The translations under genes and the position numbers were made by a program. The notes below the pieces were generated by a model, which saw nothing but the letters and a program-made list of their open reading frames with translations, made no database searches and was not told the origin of the DNA. This document shows, piece after piece, positions 1-12,350 of a DNA stretch of 64,000 nucleotides (the stretch's first letter is position 1; every line of letters starts with the position of its first letter). The stretch spans positions 67,832-131,831 of the forward strand of contig KV425576.1 of assembly GCA_001632425.1 (NCBI GenBank), in the 5' to 3' direction. This stretch comes from Neolentinus lepideus HHB14362 ss-1. Taxonomy: Eukaryota > Basidiomycota > Agaricomycetes > Gloeophyllales > Gloeophyllaceae.

Positions 1-11
1 GTCGTTTTGGA

Positions 12-43
12 GGATACAGAGGGGGGTAGACCCCTCTGTATCC
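12..43. repeat. Perfect 13-bp hairpin
   Basis: GGATACAGAGGGG (12-24) is followed by a 6-nt loop and by its exact reverse complement (31-43). No gene is adjacent, so it could be a transposon end or the terminator of a transcript starting outside the window. Confidence 0.7.
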
Positions 44-546
44 AAGCTGGTTTACGGAGGCTCACAGGTTAGCAACGGACAGGGCAACTTCGCCGGGGTC
101 CCAGCGGCATCTCGGCAGATGCGATTTTAAAGCCCAAATTTTAGGGAAAATACGGATTTAACGTTACGGGAAGTCATCCATTATAGAACCTTCTAATAGT
201 ATTAATTCTTGTATATATATAATGTGTATTTTAATGATATTTTAATGACCTCTCTCACAACCCATACTCTGCCATAATCCATACTTTGGGATGTCCACGG
301 ACCCATATGGGTTATGAGAGAGTCGACTGTGCCCGGCGGTAAGATATGGAGATATGGAGATCCCGCGGTCCCGAAAGTGGTGCTAGCACCACAATCTACA
401 CGCCCCAACACGGTCTGTAGACCGCGCGGGAGGAAGATCAACCACGAGCACTACGGGTCGGGCACAAAAGACAGTCAACGGTGGTGGGAGATCAACGCTG
501 CCTGCGCGCCACCAACCTCTCCCCTCGATCCCAGCATTTGCGAGAC

Positions 547-650
547 GTACTTGTACATTCGGGCGGTGTTATGTACTTGTATATGCGGTCGGTGTTATGT
601 ACTTGTATATTCGATCGGTGTTATGTACTTGCATATTCGGTCGATGTTAT
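547..650. repeat. Four-copy 26-bp tandem repeat
   Basis: Four consecutive 26-bp units begin at 547, 573, 599 and 625. Each starts with GTACTTG and ends with a GTTAT-type motif, and they differ at a few positions. Because 26 is not a multiple of three, a coding origin is unlikely. Confidence 0.85.
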
Positions 651-1846
651 CTCTCGCGGCGATCACGTCAGGACGCAGAATCTGGGCACAGTGAGATGCG
701 CGGTCCCGAAGCCGCCTAGTGCGCCGCGAACTCGAGAGCATCGGATATCAGCACACGTATTTCCCTGGTGTCCCTAGATACCTGCGTTTGTCATAGCAGC
801 GGTACCGCACTTTGATGCGTGTTTTCTGTTTGGATGCCGAGTGCGAGCCCCACTCGACTGAGCAAAATGCCCAGCCATATTTAGGAACGAGGAGAGTCCC
901 GCCACAAACGCCGTATCTTTTCTTGTGCGCCTATAACCCACAGCCCGGCGTAGGGACGAATGACCAAATCAGTGCACTCGGATCTCCGCAAATCCTACCC
1001 GGCGGTAAGATATGGAGGCGGCGCGGTACCGAAAGTGATGCAGCCCCAACAACGACGCGTGATCGAGCGCGAGCTGAGGGTCTTCGGAAGCGAAAGAGGC
1101 GGGCCCTCATCGCGACGGTGGGGGAGGAATCTGCCCCAGCGCGCTCAACCACGATCATTCCAGGCCTCGAAGGGCTCGACTCGACAGACGCGCCCACAAA
1201 AGACAGTAAACGACTGCTTCGGCGGTGCTGCTCGTGCCATATACGATATGACACCCTGCGCGGGCACCTGAACCATCAACCTCACCCCTTGATCCCCCTT
1301 CTTTTGTTGTAGGACCAACGGACTCCTCTCGGCGTCTCACATAAGACGAGCGATGATTCATTATACATGGGGACAGCGCCTAGAAGATGTATGACTGGCG
1401 GAGTGGGAGCAAACTCGATCACAACAAGATGGGACGCGCTCTTCCTGGGCTGAAACGCCGCCAGAAGCGCGATGGCGTTGGGAGGACTCGGGGATCAAAC
1501 ACCGTTGGTATCTTGTTAGCCGTGGCCAGACGGTGGTGCTCGGCTGACGCGTCGTCCTGATACCGGTATCCAGTGCAGCAATATATCGCGGGGACAGCCG
1601 GCACTTTGTTCAGTGATGGCCATAACGGGTAAGAGCGGTCCGCAAAAGGCAAGAGAGCACATGGCCGACACAGCATCGGGGTCCAGCGCCACGCCAGCCA
1701 CCGCCCAGGCCAGGCTCGATTGAATCTGCTGCACAAGCCCTAACCCCATCGCCATCACATCTCGACTCATTTTCGTGCACTCATCACCTCGCATAACCTC
1801 GCATATAACCCACCAAGTAAGCATTCCATTACCGCATTCCTCTACC

Positions 1847-4800
1847 ATGCGGCCAGTCGACGATGACCTAACCCGCCTGCCCGTCCAGGAACCCCGACCC
1901 ATGTCCGCCGCCCCGAGTCAAGACGGCTGGACACCCAGCTCGTGGCGCACAAAGCCGTTCGCCCAGGTCCGCCTTTCTTCCTCCTGCACACGCCCTGCTA
2001 AGATCCGTACAGGCAGTGCAGTACCCAGACGAAGCAGAGCTCGAGTCGTGCGTAGCCCCTCCACCACCCCGCCCATGCTAAGCGCAGCGCAGCGTCCTCG
2101 ACAAGATCAAGACCCTCCCGCCCCTCGTCACTCCCACCGAAGTCCGTCCCCGTCCTCCCAGTGACCGCCTACTGACCACCGCCCAGATCGACCGCCTCCG
2201 CGACCAGCTCGCCGCCGTGCAGCGCAACGAGGCCTTCCTCCTCCACGCCGGCGACTGTGCCGAGAGCTTCGACGCCTGCACCGAGGTCCGTTCTCTCCAT
2301 CTCCCAACATCTCCCTCACACCCCCCCAGGCCAACCTCCGCAACAAACTCGGCCTCATCCTCTCCGTCTCCCTCATCCTCATCTGGGGCGCCCGCCTCCC
2401 CATCGTCCGCGTCGCCCGCATCGCAGGCCAGTACGCCAAGCCCCGCTCCGCCCCCACAGAGGTCGTCGACATCGACGGCGTCAAGACAGAGGTGCCCAGC
2501 TTCCGGTGCGCCTCCCATTCCCACAGCACTATCCACTCTTACTCTTATTCGCTTGCAGAGGCGACAACGTCAACGGGTCCGTCTCCCCCCCTCCCCTCTT
2601 CCTCCACTAACCAAATGCTACCAGCCTCGCCCCCACGGACCGCACCCCCGCCCCGCAGCGCCTCCTCGCCGCCTACTTCCACTCCGCCGCGACCCTCAAC
2701 CACCTCCGCGCCCTCCTCGCCTCCGGCTTCGCCAGCCTCGGCGAGAACCACCCCTCCGGCTGGAGCCTCCGCCACGTGCGCAGCAAGGAGCTCAGGTGCG
2801 TCGAGTCTCGTCTCCCTCATCTCCCTAACACCCATCCCCACCAGAGCCGAATTCACCGCCATAACAGCCGCCCTCGCCGACGCCCTCGACTTTTCCCGCG
2901 TCATCGGCCTCCCCTCCTCCTCCTCTCCGTTAGACGAGGTCGACTTCTACACGAGCCACGAGGGCCTCATGCTCGGCTACGAAGAGGCGCTCACCCGGCC
3001 CTCCCCATCCTCGGTGAGTCCAAGGCTGCCTGCACGATCACCATCTCATCTCCACGCTCACCTCCACCACAAACAAACAGAAGCCGCGAGCCCACTACAA
3101 CACCTCCGCGCACTTTCTCTGGATCGGCGACCGCACGCGCCAGCTCGCCGGCGCGCACGTCGAGTATTTCCGCGGGATACGCAACCCCGTCGGCGTCAAG
3201 GTCGGCCCCAGCGTGCGTCCCGTTCCGTTTTTCTTCTTTCCTTGCCCTTCTCCCTCCTCCGATTCCCCGTTTCTCTCTTGTCCTATCTTCCGTTTCTCCC
3301 TTGCCCTCCCTCCATTTCCTCTCCCCACTCCCTTACCCTCCCCCCCCACCCCCTGCTTTCTAACACGCTACATCCAGATGGCCGGCCCCGAGCTCGTCGC
3401 GCTGCTCGACAGTACGTCCCTCGCCTCTCCACAGGTTATCGAGTTGACGAGTTCCCCTTCCCCTCCCCCTCTCCCTCCCCTTCCTCTTCCCCCTCCCCTT
3501 TCCCTTCCCCTCCCCCTCCCCTTTCCCAGTCCTCAACCCTGACAAGGAACCCGGGCGCATCACGCTCATCACGCGGTACGGCGCTGCAAAGGTGGGTTCG
3601 TGTCGTCTTTTGATGATTCTTCGCTCACTGCCATCGTTCTTGCGCGCTCACCACCACCACCATCATCCCCACTCCCCCCTCACCCTCCCCACTCCCCCCC
3701 CCCCCCTCCCCACTCCCCACTCATCATCCTCCCCACTCCCCTCTACCCCACCCCCCACCCCTCTCCGCTCACCCCAGGTCGAGACGCACCTCCCCCCCCA
3801 CATCGCCGCCGTCAAAGCGAGCGCGCACCCGGTCGCGTGGGTGTGCGACCCGATGCACGGGAAGTGAGTTCGCTCGGTTGTCTTCCTCCCCCCACACTCC
3901 CCTCTCTCCTCCCTCTCCCCTCCCCTTCTTCCCCCTTCACACTAACCCCCCTTCTTCCCCCTTCACACTAACCCCCTCTCTCCTCTTCCCCCTCCCTCCC
4001 TCCCCTCCCTCCCCACCTCGACCACACTAACCCACTAACCCCCCACCTCGATTCCAACTAACCTGACCCCCCCACACCTCAATTCCAACTAACCTGACCC
4101 CCCCACACCTCAATTCCAACTAACCTGACCCCCCCCAGCACCCAAACCACCCCCGCCGGCATCAAGACGCGCCACTTCAGCACCATCGTCGCGGAGCTCA
4201 CCGCGAGCTTCCGCATCCACGCCGAGCACGGGTCGCGGCTGCAGGGTGCGTCGCATCGCGTCGTTGAGTGGTGTGGGCTGTGCTTGCTAATTCCGGTTTA
4301 CGTTACACCTTCCACTCTCTATTCTCCCACACACACGCACATCCTCTCCCCCACCCACCCACTCTCCCCTCTCCCACACACACACACACATCCCCTCTCC
4401 CACACACACACACACATCCCCTCCCCCCCACACACATCCTCTCCCCTCCCCCCCCACACACAGGCACCTCCCTCGAATTCACCGGCGAGCTCACCGCCGA
4501 CGGGTTCTCCGTGACCGAGTGCCTCGGCGGGAGCATGGGCCTGCGCGAGGACGAGCTCGGCGCGCGCTACCACAGCTTCTGCGACCCGCGGCTGAACTTT
4601 GAGCAGAGTCTCGGTGGGTGCTGATCTTCTCTCATTCTCTTCCCCACCCCAACACCCCCTTTCCCATTGCCCTTTCCTTAATATCCTCCCACTTGCCTTT
4701 GATATCCTCCCTCTTGCCCTTGATATCCTCCCTCTTGCCCTGAACCTCCCGCTTTCCCCACCCCACTTGCTCGTATACGCTCCCCCTCCCCCTCCCCAGC

Positions 4801-4918
4801 TCACCCACTAACCCCACCCGCAGACCTCGCCTTCCTCGTATCGGACCACCTCCGCAAGGAGCGCAGCGGCAAGGAGCGCGGGAGCGGCGTGTATGCCGAG
4901 TTGCGGGAGGGGGCGTAG
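1847..4918 (+). CDS. Class II (plant-type) 3-deoxy-D-arabino-heptulosonate 7-phosphate synthase
   Basis: Condenses phosphoenolpyruvate and erythrose 4-phosphate to DAHP, the first step of the shikimate pathway. At least twelve exons can be followed. The conserved class II motifs appear in order: DGWTPSSWR and KPFAQ near the N terminus, [13 protein letters not shown] (with the metal-ligand Cys), [61 protein letters not shown] (metal-ligand His), [14 protein letters not shown] and [14 protein letters not shown]. The chosen ATG gives MRPVDDD and a short leader before DGWTP. The frame ends in AELREGA and a TAG. No transit peptide is evident, so it is probably cytosolic. Introns and codon third positions are extremely C-rich compared with all neighbours, and one intron has grown by tandem repetition. 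All catalytic motifs are intact. Some intron borders were set by frame and consensus only. Confidence 0.93.
4045..4138 (+). repeat. 31-bp repeat (three copies) inside a DAHP synthase intron
   Basis: The intron at about 3864-4138 ends in three near-identical 31-bp units (landmark ATTCCAACT at 4051, 4082 and 4113). Each unit carries ACTAAC, a good fungal branch-site sequence, followed by a run of C. Only the last unit is followed by CAG and coding sequence. A smaller two-copy repeat with CACTAAC lies upstream near 3930-3975. Confidence 0.85.
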
Positions 4919-7253
4919 TGTGTGGGGTGTGCGGGAGGGGTGTGGTGTGGTGTGTGTAGGGGAGTGGTGCTGGGAAAATCTGGGGCGTAGTATGATGTTG
5001 GAAACGTCTGGACGTAAAAGTATCGGGAAGTAGGACAGAGTATTTAATACGATTCGTCGCAAGTTTGTATTTATTGGTGCTCGGAACGGGACGAAACGTA
5101 TACTTGGATGTTGGTTTGGCCTGGCGCTCTAACCGGGATACTTCCTCGATGCATCTCAGACTATCAAATTCACGAGGCGGTTTCGAGTTGGTGAGAATTC
5201 CTGGCCTTCGGTATCTTGACACCGAAGCCTCATGCATTTGCCCTTATTCTCGTGCCGTCATTACCTGCGCTCTGGTGCGAGGTGATTAACGGACAGAGGG
5301 GTCGTTCAAGTTTGTGTTTGGCGGAAGGGATGCAGATAGGGCTTTTGCGGGAGGATACCGTCCATATCAAGTCGGCTTTTCGGTGCGTTCGTCTCTTCTC
5401 GCCACCACGCCAGCTCGCTGCACTCTTCCCCTTGTGTCCCAGGGCCCGACTTCTCTTGCTAGCCAGCTCCATACGGTACTCGCCAGCCTCGCAAGGATGC
5501 GGCCTTCTCCCTGTCTCTACTACGTCGAGTAAAGGGAACCGTTTTTGCTGTGCGCTACACGCATACGAGGGCCGGGGGACTCCATCTGGTAGGGGAGAGC
5601 TTGCAACCAAGGCTCAGGCCCACCGACGGTTTCCAGCCTCTGGCAAGCTCCCTCATCAGCACGGCTTAGTGGAATGGCTATCTACTCGCGATATCGTAAT
5701 CTCGCAGGACGGGGTGCACAGCACCATCGTGAGGAAACGATACTCAGCCCTGCACATGAGAATGCCGACGCAAAGGTGCTACTGGTTTGTTCGAGAAAGA
5801 CGACTACTTGAAATATGGCGCTGCACTTCCCTGGTGCTGTTAGTTTCGCGATTGGTGCAACTTGGACACTGGCTAGTGTATGATCCAGCTCCGTCTTCCC
5901 GTCATCTTCAAGCCCGCCTTCTACTGCTGTCCTGTCTCTGCGCAGACGGCCCCTTCGATCCATGCCATAAGGTGCACCGACTGACTAGGGAGCCGGACGA
6001 GGAACTATTTTGCGAGGGTGCAGGCCACCACCGATCTCAACAGCGCCGAGGCATACAGGCGAGCCATCGATTTCCGTCGTCACAGGATGGCCGACGCATG
6101 GACCGGGAGGGAACACGGAATCCGTACTGAGGTAAGGCGGATGTTGCTAGAAGAAATAGCTCGCAGCTCCTCAGCCGACATGGGCGGTTCCAGATTCTGT
6201 TACTCCCCTTGCATATCGGCGTCAACGTAAACCGCTACTTTCGCAGACCTGGTACTATCGACGATACTGACAGCGATGCTCGTAGCTGTCTGCCAGTGGC
6301 AGAACAACACATACTTCATACGCACAGCGGACCGCCTTCACAGGCACCGTCTCGCCTCTCTTGATTATGTCGCTATGAGCTTTACTTTGGAACACTCGTC
6401 GAACCTGGCCCTTACTCCAAGTGGCCTCCGTTTCTACGGTAATGTGATCGACACCCTTGCAACGCCTTCGTCCTCATAACACAAGTTAGGCGTAGGATCT
6501 CACTTACATTCCCAACGTTCCCATGGATTTAAGTCAAGTTCTTGTTCGGACTTGTAATCTAGCTGTTGTTCAACAGTTTTATGTAGATCAGCAGCTGAAT
6601 TACATCTTCGACTCTCTGTTTCAATGCCTCACAAGCAATTCCATTCGACCGAGTTGCGTGGCCGAGACGTCATGGCTGTACGTCTAAAACCATGTCGTAC
6701 TTTCACCTGTAGTAGCGTAATGGAGGGGTGACTGCGGTCAGCGACAGCGACCATGCACACCGTCTCGCATCGCAGAGAAATCGAAACCCCATTCGTCGCT
6801 TCCAAAAGGAGTCAATTTGGCAGTTTTTGGTTTAGACGTGGACGTTCCTTCTCTGGTGCTGCCGCAGCATGACAAGAAAACCGAATGCCTCAGCTCGAAT
6901 TCCGAAATTCAGGTCGGAGCATAGAACTGGCACGATGTCAAGAGACACGCAGGCCAAGGGCACGAATTTCCGAGGAGTACGATCGAATGACCTCAAGCCA
7001 ATAGACAGGAGTCGCCTTTTCTTTGAGTCTGCAGTGGCAGGATGCCATAGCAAGGCAGAGAAGTACCGAATCCAGATGCAGATATCTGCCGGTGCAGGTT
7101 ATGTGGCACCCCAGCTAAGCAGCATTAAATGTCGAGCAGATCGGGCAGGGATTCCGATAAGAAATACGAGCAATACGCTCTACCTATACGAATGAAGAGT
7201 CCATTGTCGTCTCAGAGCAATTGACCTCGTAAGCCAAGTATACTAGCTGCACC
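4919..7253. other. Long intergenic region, no confident gene
   Basis: Several open frames exist, the longest at 5216-6130 (+), but none shows a domain, a plausible splice pattern or codon use like the neighbouring genes. The DAHP synthase 3' end lies on the left and the 3' end of a minus-strand secreted-protein gene on the right, so both sides are downstream flanks. The stretch may hold a decayed gene or transposon. Confidence 0.5.
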
Positions 7254-7971
7254 TCACGCAGACACGATGCACAGCTCCACCGAATAGCACGAGCTCAAGT
7301 CGTATCCAGAATTCTTACTCGTGGCGTTATATACGACCTCGGCGAAGCTGTTCCCTCCTGTCCTCTGACAGATTGAAAACAGGTTCGTTTGGCCGTTGAT
7401 GGCAAGGACAGGGTTTCCGCCGCATGCGTCCTGACTGGGCTAGAAGACATCACTACATTCTGCATTCGTCATGAATGGTAATAGATTGTAATAAACTTAC
7501 TACACCGCAGAAGATGGTTGCAGGCGTGACCGGTCCCTTACTGTCGGTCATGAAATCGAACTCGTAACCACTGTAGACCGCGCTGACAGCAGTCGAGTCC
7601 TCCGAATTTGCTACGAGTCCACCGACTTCCAAGTTGAAGGTGACATTCGGAGTAGGGTACGGGTACGAATACGTCTATCGTAAACGGGTTAGTTAAAAGG
7701 GATAACTACGAGGAGAAGGAATACGCACAGTCAAAGCAGACTGCCTGTACTCATGGTAGGATAGATCGTCCCCTAGTATGAGCGGCGTCCCGGTGCTGTT
7801 CGCGTTCGGCAGCGTCGTATTGAACGCGGTGAGCGCAAAGTTGCTCAGGGTGTCGAATGCACTGCTGCCCAAACCTGTGCATGAAGGAGCAAGGTCCCGA
7901 GCTATGCGTGCAGGCATGGCCATGATGCCGGATACGAGGGCAAGAAGCGCTAGGGAAGTGCTGAAGATCAT
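7254..7971 (-). CDS. Small secreted protein, function unknown
   Basis: Three exons encode a protein of about 190 residues. It begins with a clear signal peptide (MIFSTSLALLALVSGIMAMPA, cleavage near residue 18-20). Later segments include NFALTAFNTTLPNANSTGTP, TYSYPYPTPNVTFNLEVGG and SGYEFDFMTDSKGPVTP, ending SCYSVELCIVSA and TGA. Several N-glycosylation sequons (NTT, NST, NVT, NAT) and a few cysteines suit an extracellular protein. Introns lie near 7675-7728 and 7445-7500 and restore one continuous frame. A TATA-like box lies about 80 bp upstream of the ATG. I recognise no named domain; small secreted proteins of this kind are common in wood- and litter-decaying fungi. Confidence 0.75.
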
Positions 7972-8051
7972 GGTCCAAGCTGACTCCTACGCGTTAAAAC
8001 GAGGTTCACGAGGAGCAGGAGGAGCAGAGGAACTGAGATGTCATTCATTAC

Positions 8052-8057
8052 TTTATA
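8052..8057 (-). promoter_or_regulatory. TATA-like box for the secreted-protein gene
   Basis: TATAAA on the minus strand lies about 80 bp upstream of the ATG at 7971. The position fits a core promoter of a well-expressed fungal gene. Confidence 0.5.
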
Positions 8058-8534
8058 CCCCCTTGCCAAGCCACGGAGGTAAGCTTGCCTTGCGAAATTA
8101 ACGGCCTACATTACGGCTTATGGGAACTGATTAGCCTAGACCTGCCGTAACAGATTGAACGCCCACTGTGCATAGTCTGTGCATTACCGCCAACTTGCAG
8201 CACGACGTCCTGGGCCTTCTCTGGTTGCTCATATGGCCCAGACATCTCACCACGTTCATTCGGGCCCTAAGCAAGCCGACGGCAGGAAAGGGAGTCGTGA
8301 GGCAAGCTTCGGGAGTGTCAGTAGCAATCGGGGACAGGTACCCGTCGAGACAGAGACCAGTGAAATGACAGCAAGGATCCCTGACGCGGTATATCCGTTA
8401 CGAACGGAAGCTCCTCGCAGACAGTGAAAAAAAATACACGATTGGAAACATGCTGTAGCACACTATTCAGCTTCCTACAATACAGGAGAGGCAAGTACAC
8501 CGCGCTGCAAATACATCACCAAAATTCTATCCCC

Positions 8535-11500
8535 TTATGAAAGATCGAATCCTGCGCCAGCATAAATCGCCTGCAGAATCTTATTCCGCAGAACCGCCTC
8601 GCTCTGATACCTCGGCAACTATTTGCAACTACATCAGCGGAAACGTCTATGCCCGGCTGAGAATCTCATACCTTTAGCAGATTGACACAAGTACTAGACG
8701 TTGGAAGTCGGTTCTCGTCCGAACCAGCATCGCGGATCGCAAAGTTGGGTACCAACTCCTTAAAGCCGCTTCGGAAACATCGGATGTCAGCTGCATCACC
8801 CTGGAATGTAAGGTAAAGACACTCACAGCAAAGGTGGCCGGCTGCAACTCGTGACAAAGCGCAACAACGCTCGGCGCTGGTCCTGGTTAAAAGTATTGAC
8901 AACCTTGAAGGCAATGTCAGAACAACGATACCGATCATAGTGAGCTGGATGATCTCACATTCCAAAACATGACAATCGTCTCATGGTCATCATCATACAG
9001 ACCGCCATAGTTCGTATGCTTTCTAAGATCGTCAAAGTCGATCGGCGTGTCGACACCCCCAAGTAATATCTGCAACTCTTGCTGGTTGAACATTCTGTTC
9101 AAATAGCATCAGATCTCATCCAAGTCACAACCCCAGCACACACGCACCGAAGCCACTTTGTATCAATCATCTGCGACAAACCCTCAAAGAATGCCTCACT
9201 CTGGAGCCTAATCTGCTTGCTAAGCCGATAATGCGAGACAAGCGTGATATACTGCAGTCTATTCTCCCTCGTAACAGGGATGTTGCTGCCGTTCGGAATG
9301 AGCTCAGTCGTCTTCGTAACACCGAGATCTGACAGCAATAACGGATTAGCGGGGACGAAGTTTCATGACTAGAAAAACGCTGACCTTCTTCGTCAACTGT
9401 GAACGTGAGCGACAAGTCTTCAGGGTTGCCGGTGTAATGCTTGAGGAAGATCAAGCCGTTGTATAGGTCGGGATCTAAAGAAGCCAGGTCATCCAAGAAA
9501 CTTTGTTTGCCGAGCCACTGATAACAACCGCGTTAGCAGCCCCGGCTATCTGGCACGAAGGATTACTACTCACCTTTGCAAGGAAGAAACCCGCAAACGC
9601 TACATCGACGAGGATACCCTCGTACAAGGCCTTCCCCAGCACCCGTCCAATGAATCGGTACCAATTCAAGCTGTGCGCTATCAAGAGCAGCCTCAGTACC
9701 ACTTCACAAGACAAAATCATAAGAAATCACCCACATTCTTTAGCATACGAATGCGGATTAGGATACAGCTCATTCTTCTTATTCGCCAACCACAGCCCCC
9801 GATCCCGATCGAACACCTCTTTACACAAACTCGTCAAAAACTCCTTAAACACGCCCCCACCATCAATCCCAGCCCTACACACACACACACCGTCAGCCAA
9901 CATCCACCGACCCAAACAGCCTAAACGTAAGCACTCACTCTTCCTGCCCAAACTGATCGATAAACACAATCTCAATCGGCGCTTTCAGATCCGCCTCCCC
10001 CAGCCTGTCAAACCCGTCCTCCGCAATGTGGTCCCTCCGCACAGTCACCCGCAGCCGGCCCCGTCGCCCGAACCGGTCATACCCCTGGCTGATCATATCG
10101 TTCACGACAAAGTGCCTGAAGATCGACACCCGGATCTCGAACGGGATCGCAAACGGGATGTTGTGCAGAACGCCGAGGCGCGGAGAGAGCTTCGCGACTT
10201 GGCGCTTGGAGAGCGGGCGGTTCTGGGCGCCCTCGGGCTGGGTTAGACGTTGCTCTTCCAGGCTTATCGTAACGAGGTGTCAGCAATCGAGAACACAATA
10301 TACGAGGTGAGACTTACACGGCAGCCTCGATGAACGATGAGACGTCGATCTGTGACGTGCAATGCCAATGGCCTTCAGGCGTGAACGGCTTCCTCGAACT
10401 GTAACAACATCCCAATCAGCCTCCCGTGCATCCAATACCAGTCTAACGTAAATGTCACTCACTCTCGATCATGTATCCCCTGCAAGCACTTTGTCACCCT
10501 CTCCCGCACCACCTCCCACGGAACACTCAGCCCCGGCACCGTCCCCTCCTGCACATCCCTCTGCTCCTCCCGCCAATACAGCGTAAACGCGACATTCAAC
10601 AGCTTCCGCGAAAACTCAATCAGCTCGTCCAGCGTCAACGGGTTGCGCGCCGACCCCGCACTCGCCGCGCCCGAAAAAAACTCGTCGTCGCCCATCGTCT
10701 GCAGCGCCTGCGCATACATTTCCGTGAGCAGCAGCAGCGGCGGCCATGACGCCGCATTCTCAGGATCTGCACGCAGCCCGATCAGCCTTGTCCTCCCAAC
10801 CCACAGCAAACAGCGCACGCACCCATAATCGCCCCCGCGCGCTCGTCCCGCCCCAGCACGCTGCCCCGCACATGTCCCCGCCACAGCTCGCGCATCAGCC
10901 CCCCGCCCGCATACGCCACCGCCGCGCCGAGCACCGCGTCCTTCCGCCGTGGCCACACCAGGCTCAGGCTCAGCAGGAACGCGAAGAGCCGCGCGGGGTT
11001 GCGCTGCGCCGCCGCCATGAGCGTGTTCAGGTGCGCCGCCGCGGGGAGTGTCTGCAGGCGCTTGCGCGTCCGTGCGTCCAGCTGCGGGAGGGGCTCGCGC
11101 GGCGCGGTGCTGAATGAGGATACCACTCTGACTTGCACGGGTGCGTCCGAGTCCGAGTCCGAGTCGGAGGCCCAGGGAGAGGTAGACAACGAGGAGCGAG
11201 GAGGTGGGGGGTTGAGTGCGTTGGCGGGGAGGGAGGACATCACGGTGCTTAGGAGCTCCAGATATGCACTGAGGGCTGCTGCGGGAAGGGATTTGTACCT
11301 CGGAGGGGTGAATGCAGTTAGATTGGCGATCAGGTGGACCTTCTGTACCGTCGTGAGCGCACACGCTTGGGCAGGAAAGGTAGCTGGGAGTTGGGGGAGA
11401 TTTGCCAGAGGAAGTCGGGAGGAGAACTCGGTAAGGGATACCAGTGGGAGGCGGTTTGGCAGGAGAGATATGGTGAGGATATAGAGGAATAATTCGGACA

Positions 11501-12350
11501 AGGCCTTTTGATAGAGCTCAGGAGAAACGTCCAGGTAAGTCGCCAGGGGAGCAGTGACGAGGGGTACAATGAGGGGCAGAGACGGAGTACTCTTGGCTTC
11601 TAAGTCCTACAACCTGATCAGCATATGAACAGAGTTCCAAGTCATAAATAGGCTTACTATGCTGGTAATCGCTTGAGACAAGTGGCTGTACATGTCGCGT
11701 GCGAGGAGATAACGGGTGATCTCTCGACTTACATCTGGCCCTTGATCACCAAGGTGGCGAGTGCAGACAGAAGGTGACAAAAGAGCGTTCAATATTCGCA
11801 GATGAGATACAGCATTCTGAGACCTGCAACATGGTTCAAAGATCGTTCGCTCGCGAAGGGGATGCACGTACTTTGGTGCACGCGCCACAGACTTGAGGAG
11901 GAGCGAGGTGACAGGACGGATAAGTACCAGCCAACTAAACCGCTCCGAATCCGCTCCCATCTGGAACAACGCCTCTTCAACCAATAATCAGCATGAACGA
12001 ACTCGATGGGTGGCCTCTTGCGCACCTTCACCAGCGCCGAGGATTGCATTCGACCAGAGCGCTAGCGCCTCCTCATCCTGCCCGATGACGACGAGACATC
12101 TGAGACCTACTATCCCAGTAACGTTCTCTGCCAGTGTCTGGCGCAGCTGTCGACGAACTCGCCTGGCCTCGCTCAGTCCCCGCCACCAGGATTGCAGCCG
12201 CACGGCGCTGTCGCGCTTCCGCCGATTATCTTCGCGCTCAAATCGTCGCGCCTTTGCTTGCTCAAGGATAAACTCGTGCGACGAGGCAGAGCGCGTTCCA
12301 CCGAGGTTAATTTCTCGTCGTTTTCTGTCGTCCCCGAATAATGGCAGCAT
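8535..12350 (-). CDS. HUL5: HECT-type E3 ubiquitin ligase, Hul5/UBE3C family
   Basis: Transfers ubiquitin through a thioester cysteine. Yeast Hul5 and human UBE3C are proteasome-associated and extend ubiquitin chains on stalled substrates. The N terminus MLPLFGDDRKRREINLGG matches the short basic start of the family and is followed by an IQ-like segment (AVRLQSWWRGLSEARR). The HECT domain occupies the last third: WYRFIGRVLGKALYEGILVD, LDPDLYNGLIFLKHY, TRENRLQYITLVSHYRL, FNQQELQILLGG, FVTSCSRPPLL, and the catalytic motif LPTSSTCVNLLK, with C-terminal LPRYQSEAVLRNKILQAI and FDLS before TAA. I chose the ATG at 12350 because it matches family N termini; an upstream in-frame ATG at 12422 would add 24 residues. 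At least eight introns interrupt the gene. It is divergent from the GFA-type gene. Confidence 0.93.

Larger units (their letters stand above)
1..1846. other. Intergenic region without a supportable gene
   Basis: No reading frame here shows splice-consistent exons or a recognisable domain. The stretch holds a strong hairpin at 12-43, a four-copy 26-bp tandem array at 547-650, and two diverged copies of one segment (about 328-530 and 998-1300) that share short anchor words in the same order. This looks like repeat-derived or decayed sequence upstream of the DAHP synthase gene. Confidence 0.6.

Noticed and set aside
1516..1902. Minus-strand frame upstream of the DAHP synthase gene
   Set aside because: It overlaps the promoter and first codons of a well-supported gene and has no recognisable motif.
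2492..3613. Long plus-strand open frame of 373 codons inside the DAHP synthase gene
   Set aside because: It reads through C-rich introns and out-of-frame exons. Its Pro/Ser-rich product is a by-product of the CT-rich sequence, while the true exons spell a complete class II DAHP synthase.
5216..6130. Long plus-strand open frame (304 codons)
   Set aside because: No domain, no signal peptide, composition unlike the neighbouring genes, and an unbroken frame of this size is unusual among the intron-rich genes here. Probably fortuitous.
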